In this document: in pieces, positions 9,163 to 18,210 of the stretch
How positions within the stretch are numbered: position 1 is the stretch's first letter
Layout of the letters: every line of letters starts with the position of its first letter
From: Halopseudomonas pelagia
GTDB taxonomy: Bacteria > Pseudomonadota > Gammaproteobacteria > Pseudomonadales > Pseudomonadaceae
NCBI RefSeq assembly: GCF_009497895.1
Contig: NZ_CP033116.1
Span: forward strand, 2,914,001 to 2,978,000
Reading direction: 5' to 3'
DNA: 64,000 bases
Program-made: the position numbers and the translations under genes
The notes under the pieces: model-generated
The model's database searches: none
What the model was told of the DNA's origin: nothing
Seen by the model: only the letters and a program-made list of their open reading frames with translations

Positions 9163-10020
9163 TCAGGTAGTCCAGATACGCGGCAAGCAGGTTTCCCGGC
9201 CGTTGATCAACGGTCGCAGCTGCTGCCACAGACGAATAAAACTGTTTCGCGCATGTTCGGCGTGTTGCCCGATATAACGAGCGATCAACAAACCATGGCG
9301 TTGGGTAAAAGCCAGTTGCGGGTAGTCTGCAAAATCCTCGCGCAGCCTGTCGAGCTGATCGCGATCCAGTGTCAGCGTGGCCAGCCAGGTGCCGCTGACA
9401 CCGGCGTTACCCAAACCCCAGCGAGCAGATAACAGCGCGTCACCGCCTTCGAAACGATTGCGCTCGATATACAGCGGCCTGCCGTCACGCCACACATCCA
9501 GGTGCTGATCTACCCGGCCGCGCTGGAAGCCTTCGCCGGACGCCGGTCGGCCCAGGCAAAGTAGATCCCAAGCGCAGAAGCGTGAGTCCTTGGCCATATC
9601 GATGCGGGTAATCATCCGTGCGTTGCAGCCTTCGAAAGCGATCGTGTCCTGCGGTAGATACTCCAGGCTGGCACCAGAGCCGACGCTGAAACGGTTGTGC
9701 TGCACCTGCAGAGTGCCGTTGTCGCGCGCTCGATAGAATTTGCCGGACGACGGCGTGGTCAGCAGCACGCAGCTGCCCTCGCCGGCTGAGACCTGCAGGC
9801 GTAATGAATCGCCGCTGACCATGCCTCCTGGGGGATGCAGAATGTACAAATGCGGGCAGTCTGCCCCTTCAGGGAGCAGCGGCCGCTGAATGCGCAAAGG
9901 TCCACGGTGACTGACATGCTCAAGCACAGAGCGGCCACCCCGACGGACCACGCCAAGGTTCAGACCTGCCTGCCAGTTGATGGCGCTGTCATGCTGTTCA
10001 AGATGCCAAGCGGCAGTCAT
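9163..10020 (-). CDS. ureD: Urease accessory protein UreD
   Basis: A 285-residue UreD (UreH family) using ATG 10020; the open frame back to 10146 runs through the promoter and is not used. The sequences [27 protein letters not shown] and [11 protein letters not shown] are the family core, with [12 protein letters not shown] after them. UreD binds apo-urease and forms the scaffold for UreF and UreG. It is the first gene of the operon and lies about 30 bp after the predicted sigma-54 transcription start, which supports this choice of start codon. Confidence 0.95.
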   Translation of the reverse strand: MTAAWHLEQHDSAINWQAGLNLGVVRRGGRSVLEHVSHRGPLRIQRPLLPEGADCPHLYILHPPGGMVSGDSLRLQVSAGEGSCVLLTTPSSGKFYRARDNGTLQVQHNRFSVGSGASLEYLPQDTIAFEGCNARMITRIDMAKDSRFCAWDLLCLGRPASGEGFQRGRVDQHLDVWRDGRPLYIERNRFEGGDALLSARWGLGNAGVSGTWLATLTLDRDQLDRLREDFADYPQLAFTQRHGLLIARYIGQHAEHARNSFIRLWQQLRPLINGRETCLPRIWTT

Positions 10021-10059
10021 GCTCTGCCTATCCTTTACCGGTTTATCTGGTAAAACCTG

Positions 10060-10075
10060 AGCAAATGACGTGCCA
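10060..10075 (-). promoter_or_regulatory. Sigma-54 promoter of the urease operon
   Basis: Read leftward the sequence is TGGCACG-TCAT-TTGCT, an exact match to the sigma-54 consensus (TGGCACG, four bases, TTGCW) with the invariant GG and GC pairs at the right spacing. Transcription should start near 10049, about 29 bases before the ureD ATG. This implies activation by an enhancer-binding protein. Confidence 0.88.
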
Positions 10076-10114
10076 GCATGGACCAACGGAGTTAGGGGGA
10101 TGCACCGCAATCGA

Positions 10115-10133
10115 GCGCCCTGTTTCAGGGCGC
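10115..10133. repeat. Inverted repeat between the NtrC-like site and ureD promoter
   Basis: The arms GCGCCCTG and CAGGGCGC form a perfect 8-bp inverted repeat with a 3-base loop. No T-run follows on either strand, so it is not an obvious terminator for rmuC. It may be an operator or a leftover processing hairpin. Confidence 0.5.
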
Positions 10134-10155
10134 CGATCAAGATCAATCAAATAAG

Positions 10156-10172
10156 TGCGCTTTTATGGTGCA
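10156..10172 (-). promoter_or_regulatory. Probable NtrC enhancer site upstream of ureD
   Basis: Read leftward the site is TGCACC, five bases, AGCGCA. The known NtrC consensus is close to TGCACC, five bases, GGTGCA, so one half is perfect and the other matches at four of six positions. It lies about 90 bp upstream of the sigma-54 promoter, a normal enhancer distance. Nitrogen control of urease is well known in enteric bacteria and pseudomonads. Confidence 0.55.
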
Positions 10173-10201
10173 TTTGCGATGAGCGCAATCCGTGAGAGGC
10201 T

Positions 10202-11794
10202 CTAGCGATCCTCGGTTGGCAGGTCGGCCGTATCGCTGCGCTGATGCCCTAGTTCCAGCGCTGCGCGATCGGTCCAGTCTTCGTTCAACTCTGCTTTAAC
10301 AGATACGCCTAAATCCTTGAAATCAGTGATCTGTTTAACTAGATTTCCACGCCCGTTAACCAGTTGATCGCGCGCTTTTTGATAAGCATCGGTGGCCTTC
10401 TCCAGACTCTTCTCGATGCCATCCATGCTACCCAGAAAGGTGCGCAACTTGTCATAGACCTTGCCAGCACGCTCCGCCAGTTCAGCGGTATGCTTGTTCT
10501 GATCTTCAAAGCGCCAGAGCTGGCGGACAATGTTCAGGCTGGTCAGCAAGGTCGTGGGAGTGGCAACCAGCACGTTCTGCTCGATGGCCTTCTGGAACAG
10601 GCCCTCATCTGCCTTCAAGGCTTCGACAAAGGCAGATTCGATCGGGATGAACATAAAGACCATTTCCGGTGCATTCAGCCCCGGCAACTCGAAGTAGTTG
10701 CGATCTGACAGCTCCCGAATCCGCTGACTGATGGCCTGCACATGCTCGGCCAGCGCAACCCGGCGCTCGGTCTCGTCTTCGCTGTTGATGTAGCGTGTAT
10801 AGGCATTCAGCGAGACCTTGGCGTCGATGATCAGATGCTTTTCCTGCGGCAGGTACACCAGCACGTCTGGCCGCTGACGCTGGCCATCGGCGGTGGTCAT
10901 GCTGACCTCGCGCTTGAAGTCCTTGCCGGCAATCAGACCGGAGCGCTCGAGCACATTCTCCAGAATCAGCTCGCCCCAGTTGCCCTGGGTTTTCTTCTGG
11001 CCACGCAGGGCGGTGCTCAGGTCGTGCGCTTCCTGGGTAATCTGTCGATTCAGCTCCTTGAGGTGATTAAGTTCGCTGGCCAATGTCGCCTGCTGCTGCG
11101 TGTCCTTGTGGTGAATATCCTCGACCTTGGCGCGGAACTGATCGATCTGCTCGCGGAAAGGTTTCAGCAGACTATCCAGCGACTGCTGGCTCTGCTGCGA
11201 GAACGCCTGCCCTTTGGCCTCGAAAATCTTGCTGGCCAGTTGCTCGAATTCCATCTTCAACTGATCACGGCTGTCTTTCAGCAGCTGTTGCTGCTCGGTG
11301 AAATGCTGCTGGCGGTGCTCCAGTGTGTTTTTCAGCGTGCTGTGCTCCAGCCCGAGCTGCTCATGGGTGCCCTGCAAGCTAAGCAGGCGTTCGTTCAGCC
11401 CCTGCCGCTCTTGACGCAGTTCATCGATCTGCCGCGCCTGCTCCTGACTCAGCGTCTGCGCTCGCTCGGCTTTCAGCTGCCAATCATGGCTCTGCTGTTC
11501 AAACTGGGTCAGCTGAGTGCTGCGTTGTTCAAGCTGCTGGCGCAGAGTATCCAGGCTCTCCTGTTGATGCTCCATGCGCACTTCCAAACCGGCATGACGT
11601 GCCTGCTGCTGATGTATTACCTGTTGCAGCTGCTGAGTTTCATGTCGCTGTGACTCAAGCAGTTGGCGGCTCAGAGCCAGCTCCTGCTGCAATTGGTTAG
11701 CGCGGCGCACCGCCAACCAGGCGGTCACGGCCCAGCCCAGCAACAACACCAGCGAAATACCGGCCAACAAGGTTTGCACGTCAGATACGGGCAT
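10202..11794 (-). CDS. rmuC: DNA recombination protein RmuC
   Basis: A 530-residue RmuC-family protein. An N-terminal membrane helix (LLAGISLVLLLGWAVTAWLAV, about residues 9-29) leads into a long glutamine-rich coiled coil (residues about 35-210). The conserved nuclease-like domain follows, with GNWGELILENVLERSGL, FKREVS, RPDVLVYLPQEKHLIIDAKVSLNAY in pieces, and a downstream MVFMFIPIESAF. In E. coli, loss of RmuC raises inversion rates at short repeats, and the domain resembles PD-(D/E)XK nucleases. It is a single gene read leftward, upstream of the urease operon. Confidence 0.94.
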   Translation of the reverse strand: MPVSDVQTLLAGISLVLLLGWAVTAWLAVRRANQLQQELALSRQLLESQRHETQQLQQVIHQQQARHAGLEVRMEHQQESLDTLRQQLEQRSTQLTQFEQQSHDWQLKAERAQTLSQEQARQIDELRQERQGLNERLLSLQGTHEQLGLEHSTLKNTLEHRQQHFTEQQQLLKDSRDQLKMEFEQLASKIFEAKGQAFSQQSQQSLDSLLKPFREQIDQFRAKVEDIHHKDTQQQATLASELNHLKELNRQITQEAHDLSTALRGQKKTQGNWGELILENVLERSGLIAGKDFKREVSMTTADGQRQRPDVLVYLPQEKHLIIDAKVSLNAYTRYINSEDETERRVALAEHVQAISQRIRELSDRNYFELPGLNAPEMVFMFIPIESAFVEALKADEGLFQKAIEQNVLVATPTTLLTSLNIVRQLWRFEDQNKHTAELAERAGKVYDKLRTFLGSMDGIEKSLEKATDAYQKARDQLVNGRGNLVKQITDFKDLGVSVKAELNEDWTDRAALELGHQRSDTADLPTEDR

Positions 11795-11860
11795 TAAATC
11801 TCTCCTTTCAGTGATGCGGCATTATCGCTTTGTTGGCGATGCTTTGTAACCCGCAGCGGG

Positions 11861-11880
11861 CTCTCCCCCATTAGGGGGGT
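11861..11880 (+). promoter_or_regulatory. 20-bp palindrome upstream of the DUF1302 gene (shared operator)
   Basis: The site reads CTCTCCCCCATTAGGGGGGT. It differs at only four positions, three of them in the central spacer, from the site at 20376-20395 read toward the PQQ dehydrogenase gene. It lies 107 bp before the DUF1302 start codon. The MalT-type LuxR regulator encoded in the same module is the obvious candidate to bind it, but this is inference. Confidence 0.65.
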
Positions 11881-11987
11881 GCATCATTTGGTTGCAGGGG
11901 AATAGTGTCGGTCGGGGTGCAATGCTGGCCATCTGCATCAGCCAAGGATTCCCAATAACAACAAAGCGCAGGCGCGCGAGGAATACC

Positions 11988-13802
11988 ATGACCAGAATAA
12001 TAACAAACCCTCCATTGAATACGCTGCTCAAGCCGCTGGCCGTAGCCGTCGCGGTATTGGCCAGCTTTCCCGCGAATGCCGCCCGCTTTGATATAGGTGA
12101 AATCCAGGGCCAGTTTGACTCGCAGATCTCGGTCGGCACCAGTATCGGCACCAGCGAAATCGACGATGACCTGGTCTGGGTGAATAACGGCGGGAACGCC
12201 AACGCCGCCAACTCGGACGATGGACGACTGAACTTCAAGAAGGGTGAAGCCTTCTCCACCATCTTCAAGGGTACCCATGACCTGTCCCTGCAGTATGAGG
12301 ACACCGGTGTGTTCGTCCGCGGCAAGTACTGGTACGACTTCGAAACCAAGGACGGCAGCCGCGAGCTCTACGACATCAATGACAGTGGCCGGCGCCAGGC
12401 CGCCAAATCCTCAGGTGGCCAGATACTCGACGCTTTCATTTATCACAACTACAACATCGGCAACCTCCCCGGCTCGGTCCGGGTGGGCAAGCAGGTAGTC
12501 AGTTGGGGTGAGAGTACCTTCATCCAGAACAGTATCAACAGCATCAACCCGATCGACGTAGCGGCATTCCGCCGTCCAGGTGCTGAAATCAAGGAAGGCC
12601 TGATCCCGGTCAATATGCTCTTTGTCTCCCAGAGCCTGACCGACAACCTGGGTATGGAAGCCTTCTATCAGCTGGAGTGGGATCCGACCGTACTGGATAA
12701 CTGCGGCACCTTTTTTTCCTTTACCGACTCGGTCGCCAAGGGTTGCGGACAGGTCGGCATTGGCGGCTCACAAACGGATGCCAACTCAGCAGCCAATCCC
12801 TTTGTTCACGTACCCCGCACGGACAATCGTGAAGCCCGCGACAGCGGCCAGTTCGGCGTTGCCTTCCGACTCTACGTAGACAGTCTGAACCAGACTGAAT
12901 TCGGCCTGTTCGCAATGAACTATCACAGCCGCAATCCTGTTTTCAGCACCACTGCAGGCACCGGGGCGCCGAATTTCGCCGGCTTCGGCTTCAACAACGA
13001 CACCAACGTATTCGACCTCCCGGTGGATGCCGGCTACTACGTTGAATATCCCGAGGATATTCGCCTGTATGGGGTCAGCTTCCAGACCAACCTGGGCGGC
13101 ATGTCAGTCTCGGGTGAAGTCAGCTACCGCCCGAACCAGCCGCTGCAGATCAGCACCAATGATCTGGTCGGCGCCGCCCTTGGCGCGGCCGGCAACCCCG
13201 TTTCGCCAGTCAACGCCCAGGGCGTGGGCGGAACGATATTCGGTATCCCGGCCGCCCCCGGCACTGATCTGTCTGGCTACAAGCGCATGCCGGTTACCCA
13301 GGCTCAACTGACCGTGATCAACTTTGTTGATAACGTCTGGGGTGCTGACCGCCTGACCCTGGTTGGCGAGGTGGGCTACAACCACATTGGCGGGATCAAG
13401 AGTAGCCCCACAGACCTGCGCTTTGGCCGGGATTCACTATACGGTTCAGGCGAACTGCCGATCCCCGGGCTGTGCGAGACCGCACTTAACGCGTCGCAAC
13501 CCGAATACTGCAACGACGAAGGCTTCTATACCCAGCATTCCTGGGGCTTGCGTACCGTGGCGTCGCTCGAGTACCGGGGCTTTGCCGGCGTACAGCTGAC
13601 GCCCAACGTTGCCTTCGCCTGGGATGTGGAAGGTTACGGTCCGAACTTCAACGAAGGGTCCAAGGCCGCCAGCCTCGGCGTGAATGCCCTGTACAACAAC
13701 AAATACAACGCCAGCATCAATTACACGAACTTCTTCGACGGTGATTACAACGCCATGGTCGATCGTGACTTTGTAGCCCTGAGCGTTGGCGTGAACTTCT
13801 GA
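11988..13802 (+). CDS. DUF1302 outer-membrane protein
   Basis: A 604-residue protein using ATG 11988; the frame is open upstream to 11892 but the signal peptide begins at MTRIITNPP and ends at FPANA-ARFD. It has the DUF1302 pattern: an opening FDIGEIQGQFDSQISVGTS, a beta-strand-rich body with alternating aromatic residues, WGESTFIQNSINSINPID, and a last strand DRDFVALSVGVNF ending in Phe, as outer-membrane barrels do. DUF1302 genes usually sit beside DUF1329 genes in clusters for oxidation of hydrophobic compounds or alcohols, where a role in uptake or export across the outer membrane is suspected. The DUF1329 gene follows after 17 bp. Confidence 0.9.
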   Translation: MTRIITNPPLNTLLKPLAVAVAVLASFPANAARFDIGEIQGQFDSQISVGTSIGTSEIDDDLVWVNNGGNANAANSDDGRLNFKKGEAFSTIFKGTHDLSLQYEDTGVFVRGKYWYDFETKDGSRELYDINDSGRRQAAKSSGGQILDAFIYHNYNIGNLPGSVRVGKQVVSWGESTFIQNSINSINPIDVAAFRRPGAEIKEGLIPVNMLFVSQSLTDNLGMEAFYQLEWDPTVLDNCGTFFSFTDSVAKGCGQVGIGGSQTDANSAANPFVHVPRTDNREARDSGQFGVAFRLYVDSLNQTEFGLFAMNYHSRNPVFSTTAGTGAPNFAGFGFNNDTNVFDLPVDAGYYVEYPEDIRLYGVSFQTNLGGMSVSGEVSYRPNQPLQISTNDLVGAALGAAGNPVSPVNAQGVGGTIFGIPAAPGTDLSGYKRMPVTQAQLTVINFVDNVWGADRLTLVGEVGYNHIGGIKSSPTDLRFGRDSLYGSGELPIPGLCETALNASQPEYCNDEGFYTQHSWGLRTVASLEYRGFAGVQLTPNVAFAWDVEGYGPNFNEGSKAASLGVNALYNNKYNASINYTNFFDGDYNAMVDRDFVALSVGVNF

Positions 13803-13819
13803 CCTGGATGGAGAACAAT

Positions 13820-15193
13820 ATGAAATCAATCAAAAACCTGGGTCGCCAAACCTTTGCCGTGCTGGCTTTGAGCAGCCTGGCGATGGCGGTGTCGGCGGCG
13901 GTTTCACCTGAGGAAGCAGCAACCCTGCAGACCACACTGACGCCGATGGGCGCAGAACGTGCCGGCAATGCCGAGGGCACCATTCCCGAATGGACCGGCG
14001 GCCTGCCAACCGATGCAGCGCCGGTGTCTGACAACGGCTTTTTCTCCGATCCCTTTGCCGATGACCAGAAACTGTTCACGGTAAGTGCCGATAACATGGA
14101 GCAGTACGCTGACCAGATAAGCCCCGGCCAGAAGGCAATGTTTGCACGCTATCCGGAAACCTACCGCATGCATGTGTATCCCTCTCGGCGCAGCAACACC
14201 GTACCGGATGAGGTGTTCGCGGCGGTCGCCCGCAATGCCGTGAACACAGTTACCGTCGAGGGTGGCAACGGTCTGCAGAACTTTGATACCGCGTACCCCT
14301 TCCCGATTCCGAAATCCGGGGTCGAGGCCGTGTGGAACCACATTACCCGTTACCGTGGGGGCAGCTTCAGCCGTACCATCGCCCAGGCCACACCCCAGGC
14401 AAACGGCTCCAATACCATGGTTGTGTTCAAGGACGAGTTCACCTTCGCTACTGCGCTGACCGATTTCGGCCCGGCGACCAGTGACAACCTGATGTTCTAT
14501 TTCACCCAGCGTGTGCTGTCGCCATCGCGTCTGGCCGGTGACGTGCTGCTGGTACACGAGTTCATCAACCAGGTAAAAGAACCGCGTCTGGCGTGGATTT
14601 ACAATGCCGGCCAGCGCCGCGTACGCCGTGCCCCGCAAGTAGCCTATGACGGGCCAGCTTTCGGTTCAGACGGCACCCGCACTTCTGACAACTATGACTT
14701 TTATAACGGCTCTCCCGACCGTTATAACTGGAAGCTGGTGGGTAAGCGCGAGATGCTGATTCCTTACAACAACTACAAGATCGCCTCACCGGATATCAAG
14801 TACGACGAGATCATCCAGGCCGGCCACATCAACCAGGATCTGGTGCGCTACGAGAAGCATCGAGTGTGGGAGGTCGAGGCGACCCTGATGGAAGGTCAGC
14901 GCCACGTCTACGCCAAGCGTCACTTCTTCATTAACGAAGACAACTGGCAGGTGGCGGTGTTGGATCACTACGACGGCCGCGGCGGTCTCTGGCGCGTAGC
15001 CGAGGCCATCGCGTTGCAGCGTTATGACGAGAAGATCCCCAGCTATGCGATCGAAACCTTGTACGACGTCCAGAATGGCCGCTACGTAGCTTTGGGCATG
15101 ACCAACGAAGAGCGTGAGAACTACGACACTGACTTCCAGGCATCTTCTGCCGACTACACACCCAACGCATTGCGCGCCTCGGGTATCCGCTAA
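13820..15193 (+). CDS. DUF1329 protein (periplasmic, LolA/LppX-like fold family)
   Basis: A 457-residue protein. ATG 13820 is chosen over ATG 13808 because TGGAGA lies five bases before it. A signal peptide ends near MAVSAAVS. The mature part shows the family opening (L-TP-G-ERAGNAEGTIPEW-GG), then VHEFINQVKEPRLAWIYNAGQRRVRRAP split over two strands, DRYNWKLVGKREMLIPYNNY and a final HRVWEVEATL. DUF1329 proteins are periplasmic and resemble outer-membrane lipoprotein-sorting folds. Paired DUF1302/DUF1329 genes probably work together on a hydrophobic ligand. A strong terminator follows at 15230-15264. Confidence 0.9.
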   Translation: MKSIKNLGRQTFAVLALSSLAMAVSAAVSPEEAATLQTTLTPMGAERAGNAEGTIPEWTGGLPTDAAPVSDNGFFSDPFADDQKLFTVSADNMEQYADQISPGQKAMFARYPETYRMHVYPSRRSNTVPDEVFAAVARNAVNTVTVEGGNGLQNFDTAYPFPIPKSGVEAVWNHITRYRGGSFSRTIAQATPQANGSNTMVVFKDEFTFATALTDFGPATSDNLMFYFTQRVLSPSRLAGDVLLVHEFINQVKEPRLAWIYNAGQRRVRRAPQVAYDGPAFGSDGTRTSDNYDFYNGSPDRYNWKLVGKREMLIPYNNYKIASPDIKYDEIIQAGHINQDLVRYEKHRVWEVEATLMEGQRHVYAKRHFFINEDNWQVAVLDHYDGRGGLWRVAEAIALQRYDEKIPSYAIETLYDVQNGRYVALGMTNEERENYDTDFQASSADYTPNALRASGIR

Positions 15194-15229
15194 CCACCAT
15201 CGCCTCTGACCGAGGCGGACTCCCGCATA

Positions 15230-15264
15230 ACCACCGCATCGGCCGAAGCCGGCGGTGGTTTTTT
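15230..15264 (+). terminator. Rho-independent terminator after the DUF1329 gene
   Basis: The arms ACCACCGC and GCGGTGGT, with additional GGC/GCC pairing inside, are followed by six T residues on the plus strand. It ends transcription of the DUF1302-DUF1329 pair just before the convergent LuxR gene. Confidence 0.88.
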
Positions 15265-18019
15265 ATGCCCGCGCGACCTGCGATGGCTGAGCGTTCTGCA
15301 GCATCACTGCAGCCTGGGCGCGGCTTTCGACTTTCAGCTTGGCGAATATGCTCTTCATATGCGACTTGATGGTTTCCGGCGTGACATTCAGGTCGCGGGC
15401 AATCTGCTTGTTCGACTTGCCCTCTGCCACCAGTTGCACCACCTGTCGCTCTTTGACTGTAAGCCCCAACAACGCGGCATTGCAGCTGTGCGCAGACGGC
15501 CCAAGCCGCTGGCCTGCTGAGAACAGCGCGTCGACGCCCACCTTCCATTGCGCAGTGACATGGTCCGCCAGTCGCTCGCAGGATTGGCCGAGCGGCAGGT
15601 CCTGCAGCAGGCTTATCGCACCGCTGCCTTGTGTGCGCAGCAGCACCTCATCCAACAACGGCTGACCCTGCTCCGGCAGCCCGCGCAAACAATGATAGGC
15701 ACCCAACGCCAGAGCGATGTCGCAATACATCAGTTCCAGTTGTCGCTCTTGCAACAACACCAACAACGCCTCGATATTCTCGACCAGTATGGGGGTCTCT
15801 TCAATGCCACAGAGCGCCAGCCAGAGCAGGCTCAACTGAGCATACACTCGCTTATCCAGAGTTGCCTCGGTATCTGCCTGCGATGCCAGCTCAACCAGCG
15901 CATGGCTGCAGGACAGGGCTTCACGGATTTTGTTGTCCTGCAGATTCAGCCACACCCGCTCAAGCAGTACCCGCGCCCGCAGCCGTTGCCAGGTGTGCCG
16001 AGTCGCCAGCACATCCAATTGTTCCAGCGTACGCCGAGCTCGGGTCGCGGCACCCTGGTGCCATTGCAATCGCGCCTGGGTGCAATAGCCCGCGGCTAGG
16101 CAATCGAGAAAGCCGCCCATGGCGATAAAGTCCATGCATTTGGCCAGATGGGTTTCACTCGCCTCATGATCGCCACGCCAATAATGCAACTGCGCCAGCA
16201 GCGCATTTGGCAATGCCAGCAGCGCCGGATTGGGATTTTCCATGCGCGCGTTAAAGCTGAGTTCAATCCGTTCCAACACATGCTCCAGCCCGCTTTGCGC
16301 ATCCTGCAGACGCCCCTGTGCGCATTCGCCCAGCGCATTGATCGACTGCCGATAGCAGTCATGGAACAGCAGACCTGGACCTTGTCTGCCGTCGACAAAG
16401 GTTGGCGGCACGGTATAGAAGGCATCCCAACGGCCAGCGTGATAATGGCTACAACTGATCAGATTGAGCAGCACGTTGGTAATCCACGGGCGGTGCTGCA
16501 TCGCCTGATAACAACGGGCCGCCAAAGCCCCGGATGTTTCATTGTGATCCGCAAGCCCGAGCAACATCGCACGCAACGACTGCATCTCCCAATAATCGCG
16601 TGATGCCGGCCCGTTCTGTTGTCGGCCCGCAAGGTCCGCCTCAAGCTCGTTGAGCAAGGTTTCCGCGACGTTCACCTCCAACGCCAGCCCCATGGCCCAG
16701 GCGCGCGCCATCCGCAACGGCAGTGACACGTCTCCCGCTTCCAGCTTCCAGCGCTTTTCCAGCATCACCAGCGTGCTGAAGTCACCCCGCTCAAGCAATT
16801 CCATTGCGCATCGATTGATCCACTCGCGCACCTGCTCCACCTGCTCTGCCTCCAGACCGAGCTTGATCGCGTCCAGCCAGTGGCCGCGCTTGGCAAACCA
16901 CTGGGCGGCGCGAAAACGGAAGCTTGCGACAACATCTGGCTGCTGATCCAGGCAGGTTCTCTTCAGGTGCCGGCGGAACAGGGGGTGCAGCTTGAACCAG
17001 TGCTCGTGCTCACCCAGGCTGCTGATGAACAGTTGCCGGCACTGCAGCTCTCCCATCAGCTGCCTGGCGGGCTGGGCACCGATAAGCTCGCAGATTAAAG
17101 CGGTACTGAACTTGTCGAGCAAACCCAGTTGGCACAGATAGTCGCGACTCGGCCCATCCAGGCTATCAAGCAGATCATCAAACAGCAGGCAGATACCCCG
17201 GCTGGTGGCCCGTGGTTCGCCTCGAGCATCGAACTGCGGGGCCAGCAGGAAGGCTCTCAATGCGGCGATCCAGCCATCGGTATCCTGGTGGACCGCACTC
17301 AGATCTCCAGCCTGTTCCAGTTCCAGGCCAGCCTTTCTGAGCAGGTCTCGGGTCTCTTCCAGGCTGAAACGCAGCTGGCAGGAGTCCAGCTCAAGCAGAT
17401 CATCCACGTAGCGTTTTTCCAATAGCGCCACTGGCAGCTCCCGCCGGCTGATCAGCACCATGTGCAAATGCTGCGGCGCGCGCTCGATAAAAAACCGCAG
17501 CGCATTAACCAGTATCGGATCACCGATGCGGTGGCAATCATCCACAAAAAGTACCAGAGGACGATCAAAGCCGATCAGCTCATGGATCAGCAAGCTGGCC
17601 AGCGTTTCCATGCTGAAAAACGTCAGTTCGGTGTGCAGGCCAAGGCAGCTCAGCCCCAGACGCGGATCTGCATGATTCAGGGCCGCAGCCAGATAGAACA
17701 GCAGCCGTTGTACCGACTCATCCTGTTCATCCAACGATAGCCAGGCCACCGCAACCCCCTGGGCAGCAAGGCTATCTGCCCAGATGCTCGCCAGCGTGGT
17801 CTTGCCGAACCCGGGCGGGGCCTTGAGCACAGTAATACTGCGCTCGGTTACCTGCTCGGCAAGTCGCTCCAGTCTCGGGCGAGGAAGAATGCCGCGCGCC
17901 AGGCGCGGAGGGCTGAGTTTGGTAGCAAGTAGCAGAGGAACATCATTACCGGACGAAGAAACAATATTGGGCACAGGCGGAGTAAGAGCACGGCCTTTCA
18001 TGATCATGGCGTCAATCAT
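15263..18019 (-). CDS. MalT-type LuxR transcriptional regulator (LAL family)
   Basis: A 918-residue ATP-dependent LuxR regulator. The N-terminus carries LLLATKLSPPRL and the Walker A motif KAPPGFGKTTL (about 66-76). Walker B-like VLFVDDCHRI follows, and then a long helical TPR-like middle. The C-terminal LuxR helix-turn-helix is clear: LTVKERQVVQLVAEGKSNKQIA, then LNVTPETIKSHMKSIFAKL. Such regulators (MalT, AlkS, AcoK) bind a small inducer and ATP, oligomerise and activate transcription. It lies between the DUF1302/DUF1329 pair and the PQQ dehydrogenase, which share an upstream palindrome, so it probably controls both. The first ATG is used, but an ATG six codons in is also possible. Confidence 0.92.
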   Translation of the reverse strand: MIDAMIMKGRALTPPVPNIVSSSGNDVPLLLATKLSPPRLARGILPRPRLERLAEQVTERSITVLKAPPGFGKTTLASIWADSLAAQGVAVAWLSLDEQDESVQRLLFYLAAALNHADPRLGLSCLGLHTELTFFSMETLASLLIHELIGFDRPLVLFVDDCHRIGDPILVNALRFFIERAPQHLHMVLISRRELPVALLEKRYVDDLLELDSCQLRFSLEETRDLLRKAGLELEQAGDLSAVHQDTDGWIAALRAFLLAPQFDARGEPRATSRGICLLFDDLLDSLDGPSRDYLCQLGLLDKFSTALICELIGAQPARQLMGELQCRQLFISSLGEHEHWFKLHPLFRRHLKRTCLDQQPDVVASFRFRAAQWFAKRGHWLDAIKLGLEAEQVEQVREWINRCAMELLERGDFSTLVMLEKRWKLEAGDVSLPLRMARAWAMGLALEVNVAETLLNELEADLAGRQQNGPASRDYWEMQSLRAMLLGLADHNETSGALAARCYQAMQHRPWITNVLLNLISCSHYHAGRWDAFYTVPPTFVDGRQGPGLLFHDCYRQSINALGECAQGRLQDAQSGLEHVLERIELSFNARMENPNPALLALPNALLAQLHYWRGDHEASETHLAKCMDFIAMGGFLDCLAAGYCTQARLQWHQGAATRARRTLEQLDVLATRHTWQRLRARVLLERVWLNLQDNKIREALSCSHALVELASQADTEATLDKRVYAQLSLLWLALCGIEETPILVENIEALLVLLQERQLELMYCDIALALGAYHCLRGLPEQGQPLLDEVLLRTQGSGAISLLQDLPLGQSCERLADHVTAQWKVGVDALFSAGQRLGPSAHSCNAALLGLTVKERQVVQLVAEGKSNKQIARDLNVTPETIKSHMKSIFAKLKVESRAQAAVMLQNAQPSQVARA

Positions 18020-18059
18020 CCTGATTCGCGCGAGCCAGCTTTCTGCTGACCTCTTGTTA

Positions 18060-18088
18060 TTTGTCGGAAACCGCTACCTGCCGACAAA
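18060..18088. repeat. Inverted repeat upstream of the LuxR gene
   Basis: TTTGTCGG (18060-18067) and CCGACAAA (18081-18088) are perfect 8-bp inverted arms 13 bases apart, about 40-70 bp upstream of the LuxR start. This could be an operator for autoregulation. It does not resemble the 20-bp palindrome found upstream of the module genes. Confidence 0.4.
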
Positions 18089-18098
18089 TGCGCAGACG

Positions 18099-18129
18099 GG
18101 CTCGAAAAGGTATCCGACCTTTTCGAGCC
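18099..18129. repeat. Perfect 13-bp hairpin between the dehydrogenase and LuxR genes
   Basis: GGCTCGAAAAGGT (18099-18111) pairs exactly with ACCTTTTCGAGCC (18117-18129) around five bases. It lies 81 bp after the dehydrogenase stop and 80 bp before the LuxR start, both read leftward. No T-run follows on the minus strand, so it may be a weak terminator, an mRNA-stabilising hairpin or an operator. Confidence 0.55.
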
Positions 18130-18210
18130 TAGCATAGGAATCCAGGAATTAGAGTAATTGCTCTTTAATAATTTTGTAACCTTGGGCGCGGCCTGGACCG
18201 CACCTAGGGA

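Noticed and set aside
10092..10104. Half-site resembling the shared GGGGGG palindrome upstream of ureD
   Set aside because: Only TTAGGGGG-TGCA is shared and the second arm is missing, so membership of the LuxR regulon is not supported.
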